A DNA stretch of 64,000 bases from Rhodanobacteraceae bacterium (GTDB lineage: Bacteria > Pseudomonadota > Gammaproteobacteria > Xanthomonadales > SZUA-5). The notes under the pieces are model-generated. The model was given only the letters and a program-made list of their open reading frames with translations. It did not search any database and was not told the origin of the DNA. This document shows, piece after piece, positions 55,085 to 62,872 of this stretch. Where the stretch lies: NCBI GenBank assembly GCA_024234055.1, contig JACKOW010000006.1, positions 62,001 through 126,000 on the forward strand, written 5' to 3'. Within the stretch, counting starts at the first letter, position 1; each line of letters begins with the position of its first letter. Position numbers and translations under genes: made by a program.

Positions 55085-55981
55085 ATGAGACGAGTCTTCA
55101 ACGATGCCAGCCTGCAGAAAACCTTTGATCGAAAAGGGTACGTGCAGACGCCGTTTCTCGATGCCAGGCAGGTACGATCCCTGAAACAGGCGTATTTCGA
55201 CACGCTCGGTCACAGCGGCGGCAGCTTGCTGGCGGCCGAAGCTGACTTCAAATCCAGCAGCGAAATCACCTACGAATTCACCTTTATCGATCGCAATCCG
55301 GCTTACAAGCGACTCGTCTTCGACATACTGACGGCGGCGTTGGACGGGCCACAACGTCAGCTGCTGGATGACTATCGTCCGATCATCGCCAATTTCATCC
55401 ACAAGAAACCCGATGGTGGAGAGGTGCCGCTGCACCAGAACTGGGCCTTCGTGGATGAGCGGCGTTGCACCTCGGTCTCGATCTGGTGTCCGCTGGTCGA
55501 CAGCTGCGAGGCCAATGGCACCTTGCAATTCGTGGAAGGCAGCCACAAGCGCTTTGGCGAGATGCGTGGGCCGATGGTGCCCTGGGAGCTGAGCCAGATC
55601 CAGCGCGAAATCATTGATGAGCATCTGGCGCCCGCGCAGGACATCGCGGCCGGACAGGCGGTGGTGCTGGATGACAGCATCGTGCACTACTCCAACATCA
55701 ATCGCACCGAAGGCCTGCGACTGGCCATCCAGCTGATCCTGGTTCCCCGGGAAGAAGCCACGATCCACTTCCACATGAATCCCCACGAGAATCGCAACGT
55801 GGTGGAGAAACTGGAAGTCGACCTCGAGTTCTTCATGAACTTCCACCCGTGGAAAAAACCCGAGCATTTCAAGCATCTCGCCACCTTGCCGTACCAGCAG
55901 AACTTTCTTGGGGTCGACGAATTCAAGGCGCGCTTGCGACAGCCGCCATTTGATGCTCCTGCCGGCGAGCCGTCCCGATGA
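55085..55981 (+). CDS. PhyH-like protein with altered iron-binding motif (HQN)
   Basis: 298-aa PhyH-fold protein. The N-terminus FDRKGYVQTPFLD and core NGTLQFVEGSHKRF match its paralogues, and the distal His201 (SIVHYSNIN) is kept. The proximal motif reads PLHQNW: Asn119 (codon AAC, 55439-55441) replaces the metal-binding Asp found in the other six PhyH domains of the locus. Loss of this carboxylate is seen in Fe/2OG halogenases (there Ala or Gly) and in inactive family members, so this may be a pseudoenzyme, a partner subunit or a different chemistry. Its stop overlaps the next start (ATGA). Confidence 0.87.
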   Translation: MRRVFNDASLQKTFDRKGYVQTPFLDARQVRSLKQAYFDTLGHSGGSLLAAEADFKSSSEITYEFTFIDRNPAYKRLVFDILTAALDGPQRQLLDDYRPIIANFIHKKPDGGEVPLHQNWAFVDERRCTSVSIWCPLVDSCEANGTLQFVEGSHKRFGEMRGPMVPWELSQIQREIIDEHLAPAQDIAAGQAVVLDDSIVHYSNINRTEGLRLAIQLILVPREEATIHFHMNPHENRNVVEKLEVDLEFFMNFHPWKKPEHFKHLATLPYQQNFLGVDEFKARLRQPPFDAPAGEPSR

Positions 55982-57075
55982 CGGCGTTGGCCATCGCCTC
56001 GCCGGATCGGCAGGTCTACTCGCAGACTTTCATCCACCAGCAGATAGCCAATCTGCCCTTCGATATCCATCTGCTGTACGGCGGGAATCTGCCCACGCAT
56101 CGAGCTGCCGGTGCCGACAGCGTGGGCTACCGTTTCCCTGGTGAGAACGCCGATCCCTGGGTGCGCGTGCGGGCCATGGCCGACTATCTGAACGAGCACC
56201 GGGTTGAGGCTGTACTTGCGCAGTTCGGACCTTGCGGTGTGGAGATGATGCCGGTGTGCGCCGTCGCCAAAGTGCCGCTGCTGGTCCACTTTCACGGCTA
56301 TGACGCCTGGCGGACGGAGGTTCTGGCCAGCTATGGCACGCGCTATCGCGCACTTTTCGAGCAGGCTCATGCCGTGATAGCCGTGTCGCGTGAGATGCAC
56401 GACCATCTTGCCGCCATGGGTGCGCATACTGCGCGCCTGCACCATGTGCCCTACGGCGTCGACACAGAACTGTTCACCGGAGCACAGCCTGCGGTCAGTG
56501 GGCGTGATTTCCTGATTGTGGGCCGACAGGTTGAGAAAAAGGGTCACCTGCTGGTCCTGCTCGCCTTTGCCGAGCTGCTGAAATTCGTGCCCGATTGCTC
56601 CCTGCGCATCATCGGAAGCGGAGCGCTGCGTGAATCCGGGGAAATGCTGGTGCGGGCCTTGGGCATTTCCGATCATGTGCGCTGGCTCGGTGTCCTGTCG
56701 CCCCAGGACGTTGCGCGTGAGTTGCAGTCGTCGCGGGCCTTGATCCAGTTCAGCCAGATCACACCATCAGGAGATCGCGAAGGCACGCCGGTGGCCATGC
56801 TCGAGGCCATGTCCAGCGGAGTGCCCGTGATTGGTACCCGCCATGCCGGCATCCCGGATGTGATCCAGGATGAGGTTCACGGCCTGCTGGTTGACCCGTT
56901 TGATCAGGCCGGGCTGACCCGGGCATTGCGCCGTCTGGCCACCGACCCCGAGCTGGCAGGAAGACTGGGCCGGGCTTCCGCCACACTGGTACATACTCGC
57001 TACAACCGCAAGCGCTATCTCGATGAGCTGACGGCGCTCATCCACACTGCACTGCCGAACCCTGACATCCACTGA
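55978..57075 (+). CDS. GT4 family glycosyltransferase
   Basis: 365-aa retaining glycosyltransferase of the GT-B fold. VHFHGYDAWR lies in the N-terminal domain, VPYGVDTELF at the hinge, FLIVGRQVEKKG starts the C-terminal domain, and REGTPVAMLEAMSSGVPVIGT carries the E-x7-E signature that binds the nucleotide sugar. It is cytoplasmic or peripheral to the inner membrane. Its ATG overlaps the previous stop by ATGA, so it is translationally coupled to the HQN PhyH gene. Its position inside the PhyH run suggests that glycosylation and oxidation act on the same molecule. Confidence 0.9.
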   Translation: MTALAIASPDRQVYSQTFIHQQIANLPFDIHLLYGGNLPTHRAAGADSVGYRFPGENADPWVRVRAMADYLNEHRVEAVLAQFGPCGVEMMPVCAVAKVPLLVHFHGYDAWRTEVLASYGTRYRALFEQAHAVIAVSREMHDHLAAMGAHTARLHHVPYGVDTELFTGAQPAVSGRDFLIVGRQVEKKGHLLVLLAFAELLKFVPDCSLRIIGSGALRESGEMLVRALGISDHVRWLGVLSPQDVARELQSSRALIQFSQITPSGDREGTPVAMLEAMSSGVPVIGTRHAGIPDVIQDEVHGLLVDPFDQAGLTRALRRLATDPELAGRLGRASATLVHTRYNRKRYLDELTALIHTALPNPDIH

Positions 57076-57087
57076 CCCGAGAGTGTC

Positions 57088-58047
57088 GTGAAAGATCTCA
57101 CCCAATCCCAGCGATCACGCCCCAGTTGGCAACCGGTCCGCCATAGCGTCTTCAGGGACAGCGAGCTGGCCGAGCGCATCCACATGGATGGCTATGCCGT
57201 CGTCCCTTGGTGGAGCGAAGAGCAGCTCGACAGGCTGCAGGCCATTTGCGACCGAGAGCACCGGTTGCAGCCTGCTGAAGGCGGCATGTTCTACAGCGTC
57301 TACTCGCAGGATCTGAACTACCGACGACGGGTGCACGATGATATCGCCGCGGTCATGCAGCCGACTTTCGACCGGCATTTCGTCGACTACCGCAATGTCG
57401 TGAACATGTTCGTGGTGAAAGCGCCCGGTCCGGCCAGCGAGTTCGCCATTCATCAGGACACCACTGCCCTGGACGAATTCCGCTATTCGCCGCTGAGTCT
57501 GTGGTCGCCCCTGGGCGATGTTGACGCCAGCAATGGTTCGCTATGCCTGGTGCCGCGCAGCCACCGTTTTTTTTCACCCTACCGCGGCGTTTCCTTTCCC
57601 TTCCCCTTTGCACACATCCAGCACATCGTGCGTGAGTATCTGCAGCCTGTGCCCATGCGTCGGGGTGAGGTCCTGGTCTTTGACAACCGACTGGTGCACA
57701 GCTCTCTTCCCAATCACTCGCAATGCAACCGCGATGCCATCGTCTCGGGGATCTTCCCGGCCGAGGCTGCTTTTCAGGTGTGCTTCAAGCAGCCGGGCCA
57801 GACTGGCGCACCCATCGAGATCTTTGAGCAAGCCCCCGATTGGCTGCTGAACTACCCGAACTTTCTGCAGCATTGCCACGAGCGGCCGGTGACCGGTACC
57901 GTCGTGGGCCACGCGCTGTTCGATTTCGAGCCCATGGACGAGAGTGAATTCAGGGCCCTTTGCGCCAGCCATGGCGTGCCGGCAGTGAGGGCCCTGCCGA
58001 CTGCATCACCCGAGCGCTGCAATATGATTGCCGAGCCCGTACTCTGA
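57088..58047 (+). CDS. PhyH-like Fe(II)/2-oxoglutarate dioxygenase
   Basis: 319-aa PhyH domain with complete triad: His122 and Asp124 in IHQDTT, distal His204 in LVHSSLPNHS. It has a longer N-terminal extension (about 25 residues, Ser/Arg-rich) than its neighbours and a C-terminal tail of about 40 residues. The GTG start at 57088 is 12 bases after the GT4 stop. It diverges from the others in the core (NGSLCLVPRSHRFF), so it probably has its own substrate. Confidence 0.86.
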   Translation: MKDLTQSQRSRPSWQPVRHSVFRDSELAERIHMDGYAVVPWWSEEQLDRLQAICDREHRLQPAEGGMFYSVYSQDLNYRRRVHDDIAAVMQPTFDRHFVDYRNVVNMFVVKAPGPASEFAIHQDTTALDEFRYSPLSLWSPLGDVDASNGSLCLVPRSHRFFSPYRGVSFPFPFAHIQHIVREYLQPVPMRRGEVLVFDNRLVHSSLPNHSQCNRDAIVSGIFPAEAAFQVCFKQPGQTGAPIEIFEQAPDWLLNYPNFLQHCHERPVTGTVVGHALFDFEPMDESEFRALCASHGVPAVRALPTASPERCNMIAEPVL

Positions 58048-58057
58048 GCCGCCCGTC

Positions 58058-58927
58058 ATGGAACCCCTGTTTCGCAGCATCGATTTGCAAGAGGGCCTCG
58101 ATCAGGATGGCGTGGTCACGGTGCCTTTGCTGAACGCAGACGAACTTCAGGCCGTCCGCGATTTTTATTACACCGTCAATCCCGACGGCGTGGTGCCGCA
58201 GTTGCGCGAAGGCATCCACATGACCATCTGGTGCTCCGATCCAGACTACAAGGCACATATCCGCGAGGAACTGCAGCGTCTGCTGCAACCGGCGATGCAA
58301 CGCCTGTTCCATGACTGTCGACTGGTGACACCGGTGTTCATCGTCAAGGTACCTGGCCAGCAAACGACCTTTCCGATTCACCAGGACTGGAGTGTGGTGG
58401 ACGAAACCCGGCACACTGCACTGAATGTCTGGGTGCCGCTGCACGACGTCGATGAGCGCAACGGTGGCCTGTGGGCAGTACCGGGCAGCCACCGCCTGGG
58501 AAATCACATCCGTGGCCCCGGCCACCTGTTTCCGAACCTGCGCAGTATTGAATCGGCGGTACGCCCCAGGATGCGGGCTGCAGGCGGTCAGGCGGGAACG
58601 GCGACGGTGTTCTACCATCGCGTCATCCACGGGTCGCCTCCGAATCTCTCGGAAGCTCCGCGGGTTGCGCTGGCCTGCTCGATCTTGCCAAGAGATGTGC
58701 CCCTGCACATCTACTTCCAGCGCGACGCGGAGTCGCCACTACGGGTCTATCACCCACCCGACGACTTCATCTACGGTTTCGAGAACGTGCGTGACCAGAC
58801 CGCGTTGCGCCCACCCGAAGGAGAGCCGGTCGCGTCACTGCCGCCTTACGTGCCAAGGCCGATCGTCGCCGCTGACGTCGATCTCTGCATCGGCAACGAC
58901 CTTCGCCCCGTTGCTACCAACGGTTAG
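58058..58927 (+). CDS. PhyH-like Fe(II)/2-oxoglutarate dioxygenase
   Basis: 289-aa PhyH domain with His108/Asp110 (PIHQDW) and distal His191 (VIHGSPPNLS), the last motif nearly identical to domain 1 of the two-domain protein. ATG 58058 (MEPLFRSIDLQEGL) is taken as start, 10 bases after the previous stop; an upstream TTG at 58028 overlaps the previous gene and is less likely. It is the last of the PhyH genes in the run and is followed by the widest gap of the operon (178 bases). Confidence 0.86.
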   Translation: MEPLFRSIDLQEGLDQDGVVTVPLLNADELQAVRDFYYTVNPDGVVPQLREGIHMTIWCSDPDYKAHIREELQRLLQPAMQRLFHDCRLVTPVFIVKVPGQQTTFPIHQDWSVVDETRHTALNVWVPLHDVDERNGGLWAVPGSHRLGNHIRGPGHLFPNLRSIESAVRPRMRAAGGQAGTATVFYHRVIHGSPPNLSEAPRVALACSILPRDVPLHIYFQRDAESPLRVYHPPDDFIYGFENVRDQTALRPPEGEPVASLPPYVPRPIVAADVDLCIGNDLRPVATNG

Positions 58928-59105
58928 GACGGCCACTCCTTGTGCACGCCGCGGTCGCGTTCATCCCTCCCATGCTCGATCTGTCGAGGCAGACGCCGCG
59001 TCGATTCATCATTGGGCGCCTGCACAGCGCCAGCTCTTCATCGGCAGCGCCAGTTCTGCTGGCGAGCTTGCCTGATGCCTGTTCAAGCCATGGACATCAC
59101 ACTAG

Positions 59106-60362
59106 ATGAGCGAGAACGCTCTGGACGATGGTGACGCCTTCTGCGTCATGCCTTTCGTGCACCTGCATATCACCCACGACGGTGCCGTTACGCCGTGCTG
59201 TGCGGCACCCACAACAGCAGACCTCAGCTTCGGCAATATCAATCAACAGCCGATAGCCGGGATCTGGAACGGCCCGGCGATGCAGGAGTTTCGCGCGCGC
59301 ATGCGCGCCGGCCAGCGCGATGAGCGCTGCATCGGCTGCCATGACAAGGAGGGTGCGGGCTGGGTCAGCCTGCGCAACATCAGCAACCGCAAGTACGCCG
59401 AAGAGGCACGACGCGCACGAACCCAGCCCGATGGCCCGGCACCCATTCCAGCACCAATCTACGTCGACATTCGGTTCTCGAACTTCTGCAATCTTCGCTG
59501 CCGCATCTGTGGGCCGACATCCAGTTCAGCCTGGCACAGTGATGCCGTGGCTCTGGGCTGGACGCGGCCGGGTTCACCGGCTCGATTGAAGTGCTCCGAA
59601 GATCCGACCGAGCTTTGGCGACAATTGCGGGTGCTGGCGCCAGACCTCAAGGAGGTCTATTTCGCAGGCGGCGAACCGATGGTGATGGACGAGCACTACC
59701 AGTTTCTGGAGCTGTTGCGTGACGTTGGCAATACCGGAATCAAGCTGCAGTACAACACGAACTTCTCGCTGTTGAACTTCAAGCGCTGGGATGCGCCGAC
59801 GCTGTGGCAGGACTTCAGCGACATCACCGTCTCGGCCAGTCTGGATGGCATGGGCGCACGGGGAGAGTACCAGCGCAGCAATCAGCGTTGGTCAGATGTG
59901 CTCGCCAACCGTGCGCGGCTGCGCACCGAGGTTCCGCATGTGAAATTCCTGATCACGCCTGCCGTCAGTGTGTTCAACCTGCTGCACCTCCCCGAGTTTG
60001 ACCGTGCGGCCATCGAGTCGGGCCTGATCCAGCGTTTCGACCTGATCCCGTCGCTGTTGGTGCGGCCTGTCGAGTACAACATCCAGATATTGCCACCGGC
60101 ATTGAAACGGTTGGCGCGCGAGCGCATCGAGGCGCATCTGACCTGGCTGACGCTGGATGACGGCTGCCGTGATGGCGAACAGCGGGCATTCGTCATCCAG
60201 CAATGGAAGAACATACTGCGCTATCTGGACGCCGGGTCGATGACGCAACGGATTCCGGCATTTCTCGAGCGCACTGCCGTCCTCGACAGATTGCGTGGCG
60301 AGAACTTCGCTACGGTATTCCCGGAGCTCGCCAGCCTGGCATCGGCGGACTGCGAGCCGTGA
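59106..60362 (+). CDS. Radical SAM protein with N-terminal twitch (SPASM-like) domain
   Basis: 418-aa radical SAM enzyme. An N-terminal Cys-rich auxiliary-cluster domain comes first: Cys13 (FCVMPFVHLHI), Cys31-Cys32 (VTPCCAAP), Cys75 and Cys78 (RCIGCHDKE). The radical SAM core follows with FSNFCNLRCRICGP, Cys128/132/135 in C-x3-C-x2-C binding the SAM cluster, and FAGGEPMV (188-191) contacting SAM. This order (twitch before the core) matches the N-terminal-twitch rSAM family, of unknown substrate. No clear RBS precedes ATG 59106, so translation may depend on reading in the upstream gap. Its stop overlaps the start of a second such gene. Confidence 0.9.
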   Translation: MSENALDDGDAFCVMPFVHLHITHDGAVTPCCAAPTTADLSFGNINQQPIAGIWNGPAMQEFRARMRAGQRDERCIGCHDKEGAGWVSLRNISNRKYAEEARRARTQPDGPAPIPAPIYVDIRFSNFCNLRCRICGPTSSSAWHSDAVALGWTRPGSPARLKCSEDPTELWRQLRVLAPDLKEVYFAGGEPMVMDEHYQFLELLRDVGNTGIKLQYNTNFSLLNFKRWDAPTLWQDFSDITVSASLDGMGARGEYQRSNQRWSDVLANRARLRTEVPHVKFLITPAVSVFNLLHLPEFDRAAIESGLIQRFDLIPSLLVRPVEYNIQILPPALKRLARERIEAHLTWLTLDDGCRDGEQRAFVIQQWKNILRYLDAGSMTQRIPAFLERTAVLDRLRGENFATVFPELASLASADCEP

Positions 60363-61741
60363 CCGGACCGCTGCTGCTTGACGCCACGGATCTTGCCGCG
60401 CTGGATGCGCGGCGCAACCCCGCCCACCGGGGCCGCGCCTGCCACGCGGCCGAGAAGGGCCTGTTCTTTGGTCTGCGTGGCAAGGTCTACAGCTGCTGCT
60501 TCAACAAGATCCACCTGCTCGGTGTCTATCCGCGCGACTCCATCGACCAGATCTGGCACGGCCAGGCCGTGGCGCAGCAGCGCCAGGCATTGGATCTGGG
60601 CGACATGAGCCTGGGCTGTGGCGGGTGCTTCGATCTGGTCAAGGCGCGCAACCTCGCCGCCGCACCCATCCGCCTCTATGACCGCGTCGCCGACAGTCGT
60701 CAAGGCACGCCGGCGAAGATGGATTTCGAGCTGGTCAACACCTGCAACCTCGAATGCATCATGTGCCGCGGTGAATTCTCGTCGTCCATCCGCGAGAACA
60801 GGGAGCAACTGCCACCAATAGAGTCACCCTACGACGCGGCGTTCTTCGATCAGCTCGAACCCTATATCCCGCATCTGCGCAGCAGCACCTTTCTCGGCGG
60901 CGAACCACTGTTGGTACCGCAGTACCTGGACCTTTGGGATCGCATGGTGGAGCTCAATCCGGGCATGACGATCGGCCTGCAAACCAACGGCACAGTACTT
61001 AGCCGGCGGATCAAGGCGCTGCTTGAACGTATCGACTTCGAGATTTCGGTTTCGATCGACAGCCTTGATCCAGCGACCTATGGGCTGATACGCAAGAACG
61101 GGAACCTGACTCAGGTATTGCGAAACCTGCAGCATTTTCGCGACTACGCGCGGCTCCGCAACCGGCGAGTCGGGGTCGTGATGTGTCCGATGCAGCAGAA
61201 CTGGCGCGAGCTGCCGAACTTCGTGGAGTTCTGCAACCAACAGGGCCTGGTCTTGAACCTGACCAAGGTCGAGACGCCTGCGCACTGCAGCCTGCTGAGC
61301 TTGCCGGCCGCGACGCTGGAACACATCGTCGCTGAGCTGAGCCAGTACGAGCCGCCGCAATCGAACCCACTGGAACTGTCCAATCGGCGTACCTATCTCG
61401 ATCAGCTCGGACAGATGGCCGAATGGCAGGCCACCGCCAAACGCCGAGAGCAGGCCGGAATCCGGCATCAGCCACGCGATTTCGACGAGTTTGTCGAGCA
61501 GATCGGAAGCAGACTCCGGGCGGGCGGGCGCCACAGTCTGTCGGAGTGCGAGGCGCTGCAACGGGAGATCAAGACCAAGCTGCGCTACCTGCTCGATCGC
61601 GCCGGAGAGCAAGGTCTGGGTGCTGTTGCGGAGCAGCAGCTGATTCTGATTGCGCCCGAGCTCATGATCCGCAGCGTGCCAGGGCTCAAGGCCGAGGAAC
61701 TGTTGCCGCTGTTCAGCGCCTATGTCATGCCACTCGAATGA
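60359..61741 (+). CDS. Second radical SAM protein with N-terminal twitch domain
   Basis: 460-aa paralogue of the preceding enzyme with the same order. Auxiliary cysteines: Cys28 (RACHAAEKG), Cys46-Cys47 (VYSCCFNK), and Cys87/Cys90 (LGCGGCFD). Core motif: LVNTCNLECIMCRG (Cys129/133/136), then LGGEPLLV (180-183). The C-terminal extension (about 380-460) is helical and charged. The start is GTG 60359, overlapping the previous stop as GTGA, so the two proteins are coupled and may act in sequence or as a pair. It ends the twelve-gene run. Confidence 0.88.
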   Translation: MTGPLLLDATDLAALDARRNPAHRGRACHAAEKGLFFGLRGKVYSCCFNKIHLLGVYPRDSIDQIWHGQAVAQQRQALDLGDMSLGCGGCFDLVKARNLAAAPIRLYDRVADSRQGTPAKMDFELVNTCNLECIMCRGEFSSSIRENREQLPPIESPYDAAFFDQLEPYIPHLRSSTFLGGEPLLVPQYLDLWDRMVELNPGMTIGLQTNGTVLSRRIKALLERIDFEISVSIDSLDPATYGLIRKNGNLTQVLRNLQHFRDYARLRNRRVGVVMCPMQQNWRELPNFVEFCNQQGLVLNLTKVETPAHCSLLSLPAATLEHIVAELSQYEPPQSNPLELSNRRTYLDQLGQMAEWQATAKRREQAGIRHQPRDFDEFVEQIGSRLRAGGRHSLSECEALQREIKTKLRYLLDRAGEQGLGAVAEQQLILIAPELMIRSVPGLKAEELLPLFSAYVMPLE

Positions 61742-61868
61742 CCGTTCCGGCGAACGCCCGGCGCGGAGAACTCAGCACGGCCAGGACCCAGATCATTCGG
61801 CGCGTAGATCGACTCGGACCCTCCCCAGCCTATAGTCCCGGCGTAGCGTCAGGCAAGCAAACTGCTCT

Positions 61869-62840
61869 TCAGGTCCAGAAGTAGATGGATTGATCATCGT
61901 TCGAATTCGCCAGGAAACCTCCGAGTGTAATTCGGTCCCGCGGCCCTTCCACGGTTTCCACACGGTGCCAGATATGTCCGCCTCCGAAGATGATCAAATC
62001 ACCGGGCTTCGGGTTGATCAGTTGCCGACGTACTTTGGAGGGATCATTCAGTTCATAGGTGCGTCCGTCTTCTCCCAAGAGATGCGCAGCATCTCCGTCT
62101 GACCGGATCTTCACGTGATCCCAGAGGGCATCGAAGAGAATCAGCTCGCCCCCCTGCTGCGCCTGCTGCAATACGACAAAGAAACTCAGTTGATCATGAA
62201 TCTTGACCAACGGAGAGAGTTTCTCATAGAACTTCGGGAATTCGGCGTGGAACAGATTGCCGCAATGGTCATTGAATCGTCCGAGGCCCGACGTCAGAAG
62301 GCGGAAACTGCACGGTGCGAATGAGCCTACCCCGCCAAAACCCTGGGGTACATTGGAGCGGCGACCACCAGCCAGTGCATCAAATACGGTCTGCAGCCGT
62401 TGCTCCACTGACACGCCGAAGCGCTTGAGGAATCGCTGACGGAACAGCGCACAGGCCTGAAAGTAGGCGCGCAGGTTCTCGGATGGATCCCCAACCTTTT
62501 GATCCTGCTGAGAAAAACTCTCTGGATACAGGGTGATGCCATTTGGCAGTACGGTCAACTCGTTGGGAGCCGTTTCATCCAGTCCGTCCAGAAGACACTG
62601 GATTTCTTCCGGGTCAAGAACGCCACGAATCAGAAAGCCATCGATCTTGCGATCGTAGATGTCTGCAATGCCATTGGGGAAGTCGACAATGTCGCCGACA
62701 TCCACGACCTTCCAGTGGTAGATATTTTCCCCTGAAATTCGGGGTGGGTCTGGATTGATCTCCGTTGCGCGGTTTGGCTTGAAGAATGTCTTTCGCAGCG
62801 CTGCAAACAGGTTCAGCAAAGGCCTTCCCCCGATATCCAT
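61869..62840 (-). CDS. 2OG-Fe(II) oxygenase-like protein (non-PhyH)
   Basis: 323-aa protein with a double-stranded beta-helix core in the C-terminal half: FNDHCGNLFHAEF (residues 189-201), LSFFVVLQQAQQGGELILFD, NPKPGDLIIFGGGHIWHRVE and RDRITLGGFL. The last two contain a distal His (289 or 292) and the 2-oxoglutarate-binding Arg (about 303), as in prolyl-hydroxylase-type enzymes. The proximal motif appears as HAE (His198, Glu200) rather than HxD, so the metal site may be unusual. N-terminal 100 residues are not recognised. It lies convergent to the rSAM genes, downstream of a GT2 on the minus strand. Confidence 0.7.
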   Translation of the reverse strand: MDIGGRPLLNLFAALRKTFFKPNRATEINPDPPRISGENIYHWKVVDVGDIVDFPNGIADIYDRKIDGFLIRGVLDPEEIQCLLDGLDETAPNELTVLPNGITLYPESFSQQDQKVGDPSENLRAYFQACALFRQRFLKRFGVSVEQRLQTVFDALAGGRRSNVPQGFGGVGSFAPCSFRLLTSGLGRFNDHCGNLFHAEFPKFYEKLSPLVKIHDQLSFFVVLQQAQQGGELILFDALWDHVKIRSDGDAAHLLGEDGRTYELNDPSKVRRQLINPKPGDLIIFGGGHIWHRVETVEGPRDRITLGGFLANSNDDQSIYFWT

Positions 62841-62872
62841 TGAATTCGAGGCCCTACAGGCGGGCCCACTCG

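Noticed and set aside
61423..61884. 153-codon frame overlapping the end of the second radical SAM gene
   Set aside because: Mostly an out-of-frame shadow of the rSAM gene; composition rich in Arg/Ala/Gly and no family resemblance.
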